Assembly: GCF_031951985.1 (NCBI RefSeq)
Contig: NZ_JAVLVU010000001.1
Span: 5,146,001-5,210,000 of the forward strand
Direction: 5' to 3'
Source: Mucilaginibacter terrae
Lineage (GTDB): Bacteria > Bacteroidota > Bacteroidia > Sphingobacteriales > Sphingobacteriaceae
Length of the DNA stretch: 64,000 nt
How positions within the stretch are numbered: the first letter of the stretch is position 1; every line of letters begins with the position of its first letter. The position numbers and the translations under genes were made by a program. This document shows, one piece after another, positions 45,573-54,413 of this stretch. The notes under the pieces were generated by a model that saw only the letters and a program-made list of their open reading frames with translations, searched no databases and was not told where the DNA came from.

Positions 45573-46793
45573 TTGAATTTTTCATCATTTATTGCTCAGC
45601 GGCTTACTTTTCAAAGCAAGCGCACATTTTCAAAGCTGATTGTGCGTATTGCCATTGTGGGCATAATGCTCGGTTTAGGCGTAATGATACTTTCAATAGC
45701 TATTGTAAAAGGCTTTAAACGGGAGATACAAGACAAGGTGCGGGGCTTTGCCGGCGATATACAGATCACCAAGTTCGATAATAACTTTTCGTACGAGAAT
45801 TCACCCTTTATGGTTGATACCGGCTTTGTTCGTAAGGTTCAGGCCAGTCCGCTGGTTAAAGAAATTATGCCCTACGCCACTAAGCCAGGCATTATAAAAG
45901 CCAACGGCGAAATTGAAGGCGTGGTATTAAAAGGGGTGGATAAGAGCTACGACTGGGGCATTTTTAAAAGCACCCTCGTAGGCGGAAAGGTAATTGACTT
46001 TGCCGATTCGGCCGCATCGCAAAACCAGGTTATGCTATCCAGCCGTATTGCAAACCGGCTAAAGCTTAAGGTGGGCGATGATTTGCTGATGTACTTTATT
46101 CAGGAACCTATGCGCAAGCGTAAGCTCAATATTGTGGGCGTATACAGCGTTGGGGTAGAGGATGTAGACAAAACCTTTGTAATTGGCAACCTGGCACTAA
46201 TACAACGCCTGAACGGATGGACGCACCGCGAAGCCGGTGGTTTTGAAATTCAGATAAAAGATTTTGACAATTTAACACAGGCCAGCAACGAGGTGAACAC
46301 CGTACTGCCCACTTACCTGCGTTTGTACACCATAAACGAAACCTACCCGGCAATATTTGAGTGGCTTAGCCTGCTTGATGTAAATACACAGGTAATGCTT
46401 GTACTCATGATCATTGTAGCTACCATCAACATGATTTCGGCCCTGCTGATCATGATATTGGAGCGCACAGCCATGATCGGTATGTTTAAAGCATTAGGCG
46501 CAACTAACTGGAGCATACAATCGGTATTTTTATATAATGCCGCATATTTAATTGGCGTAGGTCTGTTGCTGGGTAATACCTTTGGCTTAGGTATAAGCTG
46601 GTTTCAGCAAAAAACACATTTTTTCAAGCTCGACCAGGCATCTTACTACATGAACTTTGTACCTATCGAGCTCACGGTTTTTGATGTGGTTGTACTCAAT
46701 GTAGGCACATTGGTTATTTGTTTGGTGGTGTTGTTATTGCCATCAATGCTGGTAAGCCGTATACAGCCTGTTAAAGCAATCCGCTTTAAGTAA
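45573..46793 (+). CDS. FtsX-like ABC permease (LolC/LolE type)
   Basis: Inner-membrane permease of 406 residues. It starts with TTG at 45573 (MNFSSFIAQRLTFQSKR); no ATG fits. TM1 is VRIAIVGIMLGLGVMILSIAI, a periplasmic MacB_PCD domain follows, and three C-terminal helices belong to the FtsX domain (VMLVLMIIVATINMISALLI, then MLERTAMIGMFKALGAT). It resembles the lipoprotein-releasing LolCE permeases; no ATPase gene is adjacent. A near-consensus CATATTTG lies 26 bases upstream. It converges with the next gene, only 2 bases apart. Confidence 0.9.
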   Translation: MNFSSFIAQRLTFQSKRTFSKLIVRIAIVGIMLGLGVMILSIAIVKGFKREIQDKVRGFAGDIQITKFDNNFSYENSPFMVDTGFVRKVQASPLVKEIMPYATKPGIIKANGEIEGVVLKGVDKSYDWGIFKSTLVGGKVIDFADSAASQNQVMLSSRIANRLKLKVGDDLLMYFIQEPMRKRKLNIVGVYSVGVEDVDKTFVIGNLALIQRLNGWTHREAGGFEIQIKDFDNLTQASNEVNTVLPTYLRLYTINETYPAIFEWLSLLDVNTQVMLVLMIIVATINMISALLIMILERTAMIGMFKALGATNWSIQSVFLYNAAYLIGVGLLLGNTFGLGISWFQQKTHFFKLDQASYYMNFVPIELTVFDVVVLNVGTLVICLVVLLLPSMLVSRIQPVKAIRFK

Positions 46794-46795
46794 GC

Positions 46796-48301
46796 TTACT
46801 TTTTACTCCCCTGAAATTTAAACTGGAGGTTTAACCCGCCCGAACCAAAACGTATTTGCTGCGACCCCAAACCTCCTAACGGATATTTAAAGAATGGCTC
46901 GATAACCAGTCGGTTATGCTTAGTGATCTGGTAACCTACACCCATGCTCAGGTTTAGTGTACGGGCAAAGTTAAAGCCGGTAAAACTTTTGCTGGCCGAT
47001 GCATCAGGCACGCTGGCCGCTGATGTAGTTATAGCACCGGGGATGTTATTGGTAAAGCGGTAATTAAAATTCTCGCTGATGAACGTGCCCGAACTTACGC
47101 CGGCCGATATGTAGGCATCCGTTTTTTGCGGACTAAACTCATACTTGATGTTAACAGGCACATCTAACCCTGTCAAACTAACATTATAGCCCGATACCGA
47201 TGGCGTTGCAGCTACTTTTAACGAATTAAAGCCCAATTGGGTGGTTGGAGACGCAGGTAATACTTCAACCCGCGCATTATTACTGGCCGCTATGGCATCG
47301 CTTTGTATACTGGCCGTTACCGGTTGATTTTCATAGCTTAACGTGTTTCTGCCTATGGCAATACCAGTGGAAAGTTTGATGTTCTTAGTCAACCTGATAT
47401 CGGTACTAAAACCAGCACCTGTATTCATTTGCGTTTTGCTGCCCTCAGCATAGTTAAAGTAAGTAGCGGCATAAACGCCGTACAGTATCTTCTTATCGGC
47501 ATCTAACTTATTCTCAGTTTTATCTTTTTTAGCATTGATGTTCTCTTTGTTTTGCTCCTTAGCCAGCAAAGCCGCCATGCGTGATTGCGCCACATTAGCT
47601 GAGGCCGAATCTTTTTGAACGGCTATAACGCTTTTTGGCTGTTGACTCGCAACCGTTTTTTGCTGCGCTAAAATATTTTGTTGAGCTATGTTGCTATTGC
47701 TATCGGCACTAATTAAAACAGGTGTTACCCCACTTGCATTTTTGCTGTTATTGTTTGCCGGTGATAGGGCAGAAACAGCCGGGTTTGCTGGATTGACATT
47801 TGTATTAGCCAGTAAATTATTATTAACTGGAGTATTGGAAGCCGGATAGTAAGGCGTTGCAGCAACCTGATCCTGTTTTTTATATGTGTTGAGGGTGCCT
47901 GCAAATTGCTCAATCGGTGCTGGTGTTATGGTATTTGCTGCATCGCCGGGCTTAACATTATTAGTTTGATTATTGCTGTTGGTTGATGCAGCAGATGATT
48001 CACCATTGCCTTGAAGCGGGGAGTTTTGACGGCTATTAGGCTGCGTGTTTTTAATAACAGGCTTAACAGCAACCTGCTCCGTTTTTTGAGGCTGATTTGC
48101 AAACCATAAGCCAAATGCCGCTAATATTAAAAGCACGGCGGCGGCACTCATCCACCACATTGGTATGATACGGTTCTTCTTCTTCTCCGGAAATTTTTGG
48201 CGCAGCAGCAACCAGCCCTCGTTGGCGGGAGCGGTGTCTTCGTAATTATCAAACACCTCGCTTATGCGTTTCCTCAATTCATTATCCAACTGTTCACTCA
48301 T
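46796..48301 (-). CDS. Inner-membrane/outer-membrane bridging protein paired with ECF sigma factor
   Basis: Protein of 501 residues with three parts. The N-terminal ~55 residues are charged and probably cytoplasmic (LRKRISEVFDNYEDTAP). One transmembrane helix follows (MWWMSAAAVLLILAAFGLWFA). A long Asn/Gln/Ser/Pro-rich linker of some 200 residues leads to a C-terminal outer-membrane beta-barrel-type domain (GVYAATYFNYAEGSKTQMNT ... LNLQFKFQG). The start overlaps the sigma-factor stop by 4 bases (ATGA). The topology suggests an anti-sigma-like sensor anchored in both membranes. This is inferred; no ZAS or FecR motif is visible. Confidence 0.8.
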   Translation of the reverse strand: MSEQLDNELRKRISEVFDNYEDTAPANEGWLLLRQKFPEKKKNRIIPMWWMSAAAVLLILAAFGLWFANQPQKTEQVAVKPVIKNTQPNSRQNSPLQGNGESSAASTNSNNQTNNVKPGDAANTITPAPIEQFAGTLNTYKKQDQVAATPYYPASNTPVNNNLLANTNVNPANPAVSALSPANNNSKNASGVTPVLISADSNSNIAQQNILAQQKTVASQQPKSVIAVQKDSASANVAQSRMAALLAKEQNKENINAKKDKTENKLDADKKILYGVYAATYFNYAEGSKTQMNTGAGFSTDIRLTKNIKLSTGIAIGRNTLSYENQPVTASIQSDAIAASNNARVEVLPASPTTQLGFNSLKVAATPSVSGYNVSLTGLDVPVNIKYEFSPQKTDAYISAGVSSGTFISENFNYRFTNNIPGAITTSAASVPDASASKSFTGFNFARTLNLSMGVGYQITKHNRLVIEPFFKYPLGGLGSQQIRFGSGGLNLQFKFQGSKK

Positions 48302-48849
48302 GGCGTATGTGCTTCTGTGGTTAATGCTTTTCTTAATTTCTCTTTGGCACGGCTCAAATACACTCTTGACGAGCTCGAGGGTATATTCAGCATTTCGGCA
48401 ATTTCATCATGGTTGTAACCATCAATTTCATACAGGTTAAATATGGTACGCTGTATAGCGGGTAAATCATCCATTAACTTTAGTATATCTTTTGCATTAA
48501 GCTGGTTTACAGCTGTATAATTATCACCAATATGATTAGCGTATTCCATATCGGTATGCAATTGGTATTTAAGGTCTTTACGGCGGCGGTCAATCGATGT
48601 GTTGATAATAATGCGGCGCATCCACGCTTTAAACGAGCGCTCAATATTATACGTTTGTATGGTATTGAATACTTTAATAAACGAGTCGTTCACCACTTCC
48701 AACGCATCGTCCCGGCTGTCGCAATAACGCAAACCTACACCCATAGCATAGCCATAGAACTGCTTGTAAAGCTGTTCCTGGTATTTTAATGAGCCTGATT
48801 TACAGCGCTGAATCAGTTCCTGTTCGGCGCTGCTGGGGTTATCGTGCAT
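48298..48849 (-). CDS. ECF RNA polymerase sigma factor
   Basis: Sigma factor of 183 residues. Region 2: ELIQRCKSGSLKYQEQLYKQ, then DALEVVNDSFIKVFNTIQTY and AWMRRIIINTSIDRRRK. Region 4: LPAIQRTIFNLYEIDGYNHD, then EIAEMLNIPSSSSRVYLSRA. It is translationally coupled to the membrane-bridging partner downstream, which is its likely regulator. Target promoters are unknown. Confidence 0.93.
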   Translation of the reverse strand: MHDNPSSAEQELIQRCKSGSLKYQEQLYKQFYGYAMGVGLRYCDSRDDALEVVNDSFIKVFNTIQTYNIERSFKAWMRRIIINTSIDRRRKDLKYQLHTDMEYANHIGDNYTAVNQLNAKDILKLMDDLPAIQRTIFNLYEIDGYNHDEIAEMLNIPSSSSRVYLSRAKEKLRKALTTEAHTP

Positions 48850-48885
48850 TCAGGAGGTAGGCGTTTTTTATTACAGGTGTTTTGG

Positions 48886-49329
48886 TTATTGCTTTTTAAG
48901 TATATAAATATATCTCAGGGTGTCGTTGTAAGCTTCCATCCTTAAATCGGTGCCGTTAATAGCATAAGCGTACGACCCATTTAAATGAAACGGCGGAGAA
49001 TTAAGGTTTGCTCCGCTGTTGGCTGTGGCCGTACTGTCTGACCACACGGCCATGGCCGTTGTAAAACCGTATATACCGCGGCTGGGGGCATGTATGCCTT
49101 CAGGGTCGGTAACATTGTACTTATTACCATTTAAAACCAATTGAATATTAGTTTTAACCGAATCGCGGGCATTAGTTAAGTTATTTTTATGCTCTCGTAT
49201 AAACTGTCCTTTAAACGTTCCCTGCGGTGCTGTTACGGGCGAATCATTACTTCCCGGGTCTTTTAAACAACTGCTCAAACCCACTATCAGCATTAAAACA
49301 GGAAATATATGCTTCTTTATCATAACCAA
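48886..49329 (-). CDS. Lipoprotein of unknown function
   Basis: Small lipoprotein of 147 residues, no family recognised. Signal IKKHIFPVLMLIVGL and lipobox SSC, followed by LKDPGSND. The mature part is rich in beta-strand patterns (FKGQFIREHKNNLTNAR ... TDLRMEAYNDTLRYIYILKK), similar to small lipocalin-like lipoproteins of this phylum. It lies upstream of the sigma factor, 36 bases away on the same strand, but whether they share a transcript is unclear. Confidence 0.75.
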   Translation of the reverse strand: MVMIKKHIFPVLMLIVGLSSCLKDPGSNDSPVTAPQGTFKGQFIREHKNNLTNARDSVKTNIQLVLNGNKYNVTDPEGIHAPSRGIYGFTTAMAVWSDSTATANSGANLNSPPFHLNGSYAYAINGTDLRMEAYNDTLRYIYILKKQ

Positions 49330-49392
49330 AACAAGTAGTATGTAAGGGTATACGCATGTAATCAGCTTATTGTAACAGCTGGGATTAAAAAA

Positions 49393-50196
49393 TTATAATT
49401 TTTTTGCTTCGTTCCAGTAAATGTCCATTTCGGCCAGGGTCATGTCTTGTAACAGCTTGCCGTTTTCCTGTGCGCGTTTTTCGAGATGCTGGAAGCGTTT
49501 AATGAATTTACGATTGGTTTTTTCAAGCGCATCCTCAGGGTTGATGTTAATGAACCTCGCGTAATTGATCAAAGAAAACATCAGGTCGCCAAACTCGCTT
49601 TCGGCGCGGTCGTGGTCGATCACGCTGTCGTCCTCGGCATTAAATTCATCCCTGAACTCCTGCATTTCCTCCTCCACCTTTTCCCAAACCTGGCTTTTGT
49701 TTTCCCAGTCGAAACCAATACCCCGGGCTTTTTCCTGTATGCGCGATGCTTTGACCAGCGCAGGCAAGGAGGCAGGTACACCACCCAGTACCGATTTGTT
49801 ACCTTCCTGCAGTTTTATCTTTTCCCAGTTGCGCTTTACGTCGGCCTCATCATTAACCTCTGTATCGCTGTAAATGTGCGGGTGCCGGTTAATCAGTTTA
49901 TCGCATATGCTGTTCAGTACATCGGTAATGTTAAAGGCGTTGGTTTCGGATGCAATACGGGCGTAAAAAACGAGGTGCAACATCACATCGCCCAGCTCTT
50001 TTTTAATTTCGTTTAAGTCATTACCCAAAATAGCGTCAGATAGTTCGTAGGTTTCTTCGATGGTAAGATGGCGTAAACTTTCGAGGGTTTGCTTTTTATC
50101 CCACGGACAGTTTTCGCGCAAATCATCCATGATATGGAGCAGGCGTGTAAATGCGGTATCGGGTTTATGAGCGGTAGCAGGGGGGATTAGAGCCAT
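49393..50196 (-). CDS. mazG: Nucleoside triphosphate pyrophosphohydrolase MazG
   Basis: Cytoplasmic enzyme of 267 residues hydrolysing NTPs to NMP and pyrophosphate. Two MazG domains are visible. The N-terminal one has CPWDKKQTLESLRHLTIEET with YELSDAILGND and ELGDVMLHLVFYARIA. The C-terminal one has WEKVEEEMQEFRDEF and ESEFGDLMFSLINYARFI with metal-binding acidic residues. Length matches Escherichia coli MazG. A consensus promoter lies 15 bases upstream of the start. Confidence 0.95.
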   Translation of the reverse strand: MALIPPATAHKPDTAFTRLLHIMDDLRENCPWDKKQTLESLRHLTIEETYELSDAILGNDLNEIKKELGDVMLHLVFYARIASETNAFNITDVLNSICDKLINRHPHIYSDTEVNDEADVKRNWEKIKLQEGNKSVLGGVPASLPALVKASRIQEKARGIGFDWENKSQVWEKVEEEMQEFRDEFNAEDDSVIDHDRAESEFGDLMFSLINYARFININPEDALEKTNRKFIKRFQHLEKRAQENGKLLQDMTLAEMDIYWNEAKKL

Positions 50197-50211
50197 ATTA
50201 AATGTTTTTTA

Positions 50212-50241
50212 CAAAAATACGCATTGCATATTTAAGGCAAA
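50212..50241 (-). promoter_or_regulatory. Promoter of mazG
   Basis: On the minus strand TTTG (50238-50241), an 18-base spacer and TATTTTTG (50212-50219) match the consensus; the -7 box ends 15 bases before the mazG start. Confidence 0.6.
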
Positions 50242-50358
50242 CTGTTTTTAGCAGAGCTTGTGGTAATTCAAGAATCAAAAAAAATATGCAGGCTTTTGGT
50301 AAAAGGATAGGGGTATTGCAGATGTACATACCCCGTAAAAGCATACTTTAAATGAGTA

Positions 50359-50570
50359 GCTCCTGACGGAGCACATGGGGGTACTTACTTATTGCTACAA
50401 ATAGGTAGCCCCGATGGGCAATGTCATTCAGTTAAGGATAGATAGTTTCTATTTATGCAAGATATGATATCAGTAAAGTGGTCTGTGAGGACACAGACCA
50501 CGGCGGGTTAGCCGACGCCTGTGTCCTCACAGGCGTCTTCTTTCTTAACTTAATGACATTGCCCGATGGG
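50359..50570. repeat. Composite palindromic intergenic element
   Basis: This fills most of the 405-base gap between mazG and mnmD. Outer arms GGGCAATGTCATT(C/A)AGTTAAG (50416-50437 and inverted at 50543-50564; 20 of 22 match) enclose two perfect hairpins. These are GTGGTCTGTG-AGGA-CACAGACCAC (50478-50501) and GACGCCTGTG-TCCT-CACAGGCGTC (50514-50537); their loops are complementary. A small hairpin GCTCC-TGAC-GGAGC (50359-50372) lies to the left. No gene is visible. It looks like a non-autonomous repeated element. Confidence 0.7.
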
Positions 50571-50601
50571 ACACAGCAACTTGCAAGTGATTTGAAGACT
50601 G

Positions 50602-51276
50602 TTAAAGCGGTTTTGTGGCCCGCAGCATTTCGCGCTTGCCGGGTGCGCCGGGGGCTTTTTCAACCTTTAGCCCCATGCCTTTAAGCATGCGTTTTAAATT
50701 GCCGGTAATAGCATAGGTAACAAATACGCCACCGGGGGCTAAGTACTTAACGGTATGCCCAATAGCTTCCTCATTCCACATATGGGGCTGATGAATGGCC
50801 GCAAAAGCATCAAAGTAAATTACGTTGAATTGTTGATCGGTAGCGTAGTTGAGCAGTTGGGTGTGCGCTATGTGCAACTCCGTAAAATTATTAAGTTGTA
50901 CAGGGTTTTGTAAGGCCTCCTGATAATTTTGCTGCAAGCCCGACCATATATGACCGGGCACATATTCATTATAACCCGTTTGTGCGATCATCTCCGGCGA
51001 AAGGGGATAAGCCTCAATGCCTGTATAGTTGAGCTTAATTTGCTCCGATGTACAATAATCGGCAGTTAGTAAAAAGTTCAATCCTGTACCAAAGCCTACT
51101 TCCAGCACCGATGCTTGTTTTGCATCAGCGGCAGCTAAGAAGTGCTTTAAACCTGTATTTAAAAATACATGCTTGCTCTCTTGCAAAGCCCCGTGTTTGG
51201 AGTGATAGTTTTCGCCCACCTCGGCATTATAAATGCTTTTGGAGCCGTCGGCTGTGGTAACGATGGATAGATTCAT
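50602..51276 (-). CDS. mnmD: tRNA 5-methylaminomethyl-2-thiouridine methyltransferase MnmD
   Basis: Cytoplasmic SAM-dependent methyltransferase of 224 residues, equivalent to the N-terminal half of MnmC, without the FAD oxidase half. SAM motif VLEVGFGTGLNFLLTADY; catalytic region VIYFDAFAAIHQPHMWNEEA and GGVFVTYAITGNLKRMLKG. It completes the modification of U34 in certain tRNAs. Stand-alone MnmD is usual in this phylum. It is flanked on both sides by palindromic repeats. Confidence 0.92.
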   Translation of the reverse strand: MNLSIVTTADGSKSIYNAEVGENYHSKHGALQESKHVFLNTGLKHFLAAADAKQASVLEVGFGTGLNFLLTADYCTSEQIKLNYTGIEAYPLSPEMIAQTGYNEYVPGHIWSGLQQNYQEALQNPVQLNNFTELHIAHTQLLNYATDQQFNVIYFDAFAAIHQPHMWNEEAIGHTVKYLAPGGVFVTYAITGNLKRMLKGMGLKVEKAPGAPGKREMLRATKPL

Positions 51277-51283
51277 CTTTTGT

Positions 51284-51410
51284 AATGAGTGATTTGGTGA
51301 ATGAGTGGATGAGTGAATTTTTATGACAGCTTGTTATAAAATTGTGTTCATGGTTGATAGTAATAGTTTTTAAAACTCACTCATTCACCAATTCACTCAA
51401 TCACTCATTG
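51284..51410. repeat. Inverted repeat built of GAATGAGTG-like units
   Basis: Arms at about 51284-51320 and 51374-51410 are imperfect inverted copies made of repeated ATGAGTGA/GAATGAGTG units (left TGGTGAATGAGTGGATGAGT; right its near complement). They fill the 135-base gap between two minus-strand genes and could form a long stem. Confidence 0.6.
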
Positions 51411-51411
51411 G

Positions 51412-52746
51412 CTATTTAAATTCCACTATGGCCTCGCCCAAATCAAACACCGGTACATTGGTAATTTGCGCGGCAATAATGCTGCGTGCTGCTGCCGAAC
51501 GGTATCCGGCGGCACAATGTACCACAATGGGCCTGTCGGTTGGTATTTCGGCTATGCGCTTACGTACCTCGGGTAGTGGGATGGCTAAGGCATCATCAAA
51601 AATGAGTCCGGCGTTTATTTCATTCCAGTTGCGGGTTTCTACAACGGTATAGTTTTGCGGGTTGGCTTTAAAGTCGGCTAAATCAAGTTCGGCCGGTTTT
51701 TCGGTGGCTTGCACGGGGTTGGTTAGCGCACCTTTTATTTGCAGTTCATAGCCAATTTTAGCGGCACGACTTATAGCCAGTTCCAGCTTTTCGGCGTCTG
51801 CAGCTACCAGGTAAAAAGGCTCTTTAGGCTCCACAATAGCACCCAGCCAGGTTTCAAACTTGCCTTGTAATTGTATGTTGATGGCGTTTTTAAGGTGCCC
51901 TTTATTAAAATCGACCTTAGGGCGGGTATCAACCACTAACACATCGCTTTGTAGTTGGGCACCGGCAGGTAAGCGCTCAACGCCTTGTAACGATTGCTCA
52001 TAAGCCGGGGCTCCGTTTTTATTCAGCTCTACATCATACCCAAAATAAGTAGGGGCAAAGGGCTGGTCGGCGGTTAATTCGTTCACAAACTTCAGTTCGT
52101 CCATTAATTGCAAGGCATAGTTCTCGCGCAGTTCGCGGCCTATGGTGCTGTGCAAATCGGGGCTCATGTTTTTACCGCATAACGAGCCGGGGCCGTGCGC
52201 AGGGTAAACCACCACATCTTCAGGCAAAGTCATGAGTTTGTGGCGGGTGCTTTGGTACATCTGTCTCGCCAGATCTTCTTTTTTGGCAGTAACGTTACCG
52301 GCCTCTTCGCGTAGATCGGGGCGGCCAACATCGCCTACAAATAGCGTATCGCCACTAAATAGGGTAGTGCTTTGACCGTTCTCATCCTCAACCAGCACAC
52401 AGATCGAATCGGGCGAGTGGCCCGGCGTATTCAGGGCTTTCAGTTTAATATCGGCCAGGGTAATTACATCGCCCTCGTCAAACGTTTGGTGCGGATAGGC
52501 TGCACCCAGCAGACGGCTCACGTAAATGGTAGCATCGGTGGTTTCATGAATTTCGAGGTGTGAGCTTACAAAATCGGCATGGGGGTGGGTTTCAATTACG
52601 CCCACAATATCGGCCTCGTGCAAGGCCGCAAAATCATAATAAGGCTGCGGGTTGCGGGCCGGATCAATCACTACAATTTGGCCGGCACGAAGCACGGCGT
52701 AAGAAGCATGGGCAAGGTCGGTATCGTAAAACTGATGTATAAGCAT
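51412..52746 (-). CDS. Second CstB-like MBL-fold protein with rhodanese domains
   Basis: Paralogue, also 444 residues, of the sulfur-operon enzyme at 28.3 kb. MBL motifs VIETHPHADFVSSHLEIHE, NTPGHSPDSI and FSGDTLFVGDVGRPDLR; a first rhodanese without catalytic Cys and a second with Cys411 in VVHCAAGYRSA. I chose the start at 52746 (MLIHQFYDTDLAHASYAVL): it aligns with the paralogue's first residue and lies 8 bases after a consensus promoter, which a longer frame from 52779 would cover. It stands alone, without transport genes, and may be the housekeeping copy. Confidence 0.9.
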   Translation of the reverse strand: MLIHQFYDTDLAHASYAVLRAGQIVVIDPARNPQPYYDFAALHEADIVGVIETHPHADFVSSHLEIHETTDATIYVSRLLGAAYPHQTFDEGDVITLADIKLKALNTPGHSPDSICVLVEDENGQSTTLFSGDTLFVGDVGRPDLREEAGNVTAKKEDLARQMYQSTRHKLMTLPEDVVVYPAHGPGSLCGKNMSPDLHSTIGRELRENYALQLMDELKFVNELTADQPFAPTYFGYDVELNKNGAPAYEQSLQGVERLPAGAQLQSDVLVVDTRPKVDFNKGHLKNAINIQLQGKFETWLGAIVEPKEPFYLVAADAEKLELAISRAAKIGYELQIKGALTNPVQATEKPAELDLADFKANPQNYTVVETRNWNEINAGLIFDDALAIPLPEVRKRIAEIPTDRPIVVHCAAGYRSAAARSIIAAQITNVPVFDLGEAIVEFK

Positions 52747-52754
52747 GTGTGGCG

Positions 52755-52785
52755 CAAAGATAACCTTTTGCAAAAGCAAGGCAAA
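52755..52785 (-). promoter_or_regulatory. Consensus promoter of the stand-alone CstB-like gene
   Basis: On the minus strand TTTG (52782-52785), a 19-base spacer and TATCTTTG (52755-52762) match the consensus exactly. The -7 box ends 8 bases before the start, so the transcript has almost no leader. Confidence 0.7.
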
Positions 52786-52932
52786 TTGATGCTTGTCACT
52801 CTTTTGCCATTATGCTGGCTGCTTTTAAGTAAAATTGCTGCATATCGCAAACACACCACGTGTAATGGCGTTTAATGTGATGTATTTAATTTCCCGGATG
52901 CGCAGGCACCCGGCTTATTCAATCTACTCATC

Positions 52933-53445
52933 ATGTTTAAATATACTTTTATAGCCCTTGCATTGGCCGCTATGTTCTTCTCCTCATGCGGACAAAAAAT
53001 GAAGATGGTACAAACCGCCAAAACCGACTCGTTAGCCGTTGAAGCCGTTTGGAAACAATATGTAAGTGCATTAACCGCTAAGAATGCCAAACAGCTCACT
53101 AAATTATCATTAAAGCAGGTATACTGTCAGCCCTGCGCCATACAAACCGGTGGAGGGGATTTAGTTAACATTAATGATTTTGCTAAAACCATGTTTGCAA
53201 GCATTTACAAAACCCAGCTTTGGCAAGCCATAAAAGGCTCAAAGCATTTAATGGTAACCGAGCAGATCAAAAAATACAAACCCCTCAACCTCAATGTAAC
53301 CGGCGACGCCTTGCTGGTGCACGATGTGTGGTACGTAACCAGCCAGCCCGATAAAATAAAAGGTTTTGAAAGCCAGCGTTATGCCTTTCAGTTTGTGAAA
53401 GATGGCGGGCAGTATAAGTTTTTTGGATTAACGGCGGTGAATTGA
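52933..53445 (+). CDS. Lipoprotein of unknown function, possibly NTF2-like
   Basis: Lipoprotein of 170 residues: signal YTFIALALAAMFF and lipobox SSC. The pattern of a helix (VEAVWKQYVSALTAKNAKQL) followed by strands, ending RYAFQFVKDGGQYKFFGL, resembles SnoaL/NTF2-like folds, but this is a weak call. The mature part has CQPC. Divergent from the CstB-like gene, with a separate gene following on the same strand. Confidence 0.7.
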   Translation: MFKYTFIALALAAMFFSSCGQKMKMVQTAKTDSLAVEAVWKQYVSALTAKNAKQLTKLSLKQVYCQPCAIQTGGGDLVNINDFAKTMFASIYKTQLWQAIKGSKHLMVTEQIKKYKPLNLNVTGDALLVHDVWYVTSQPDKIKGFESQRYAFQFVKDGGQYKFFGLTAVN

Positions 53446-53544
53446 GCAACCTGTTGAATTTATCACAATGGGGGCTTTATTGAGCATAAACTGTCTTAAT
53501 CAAAGTTTAAACTTATATTGCGGCTTCTACCAAAATTAACACAC

Positions 53545-54411
53545 ATGGCTTCCGGTTTTTTTGCAATTTTAGATGATATAGGTGCTTTAATGGACGATGT
53601 GGCCGTTACCACCAAACTGGCCGCACGTAAAACGGCAGGCATTTTGGGCGATGATTTGGCCGTTAATGCCGAGAAGGCCACAGGTTTTTTATCATCACGG
53701 GAGTTGCCGGTGTTGTGGGCCATTACCAAGGGCTCATTCATTAATAAATTGATCATAGTACCCATCGCCTTGCTGCTGAGCGCTTTTTATCCGCCGGCTA
53801 TTAAGGTGATCTTGCTTTTAGGCGGATTTTACCTGGCTTACGAAGGCGTGGAGAAGATCGTCGAGTTCCTGTTTCATCGTGATAAAACCGGGCACGAGGT
53901 GGTTAAAGAAGCCGAACAAGATGATAAGGATGCAGAAAAAACGAAGGTCAAATCGGCCATTGCTACTGATTTTATTCTTTCTATCGAAATTGTAATTATA
54001 GCACTTGGCAGCGTTGCCAATGAAACTTTGATCAAGCAGATACTCACCGTTTCGGCAGTAGCTATTTTGGCTACAGTTGGTGTTTATGGTATTGTAGCAT
54101 TAATTGTGCGCATGGACGATGCCGGGTTCAATCTCATTAAACGCTCTGGCGATAAGGGTTTTTTAGCGGGATTGGGCAAATTACTGGTTAAAGCCCTGCC
54201 CGTAATCATCAAAATTTTAGGTGTGGTAGGTACCGTTGCCTTGATACTGGTTGCCGGAGGTATATTTGTGCACAACATCGAATACCTGCACCACCTACTG
54301 GGAGGCCTACCCTCCATATTTGGCGAATTGGCCATGGGCATACTTGCCGGACTGGTTGCCATACCTGTAATGGCCGGTGGCAAGAAGCTGTTAGCGGCGG
54401 TTAAAGCATAA
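53545..54411 (+). CDS. DUF808 (YedI-like) inner-membrane protein
   Basis: Membrane protein of 288 residues from the ATG at 53545 (MASGFFAILDDIGALMDDVA); an upstream TTG frame adds nine residues not conserved in the family. The DUF808 family start, AARKTAGILGDDLAVNAEKA and RELPVLWAITKGSFINKLII, is clear, followed by about six helices. Function in the family is unknown. It converges with the haemoglobin gene, 2 bases apart. Confidence 0.9.
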   Translation: MASGFFAILDDIGALMDDVAVTTKLAARKTAGILGDDLAVNAEKATGFLSSRELPVLWAITKGSFINKLIIVPIALLLSAFYPPAIKVILLLGGFYLAYEGVEKIVEFLFHRDKTGHEVVKEAEQDDKDAEKTKVKSAIATDFILSIEIVIIALGSVANETLIKQILTVSAVAILATVGVYGIVALIVRMDDAGFNLIKRSGDKGFLAGLGKLLVKALPVIIKILGVVGTVALILVAGGIFVHNIEYLHHLLGGLPSIFGELAMGILAGLVAIPVMAGGKKLLAAVKA

Positions 54412-54413
54412 GG

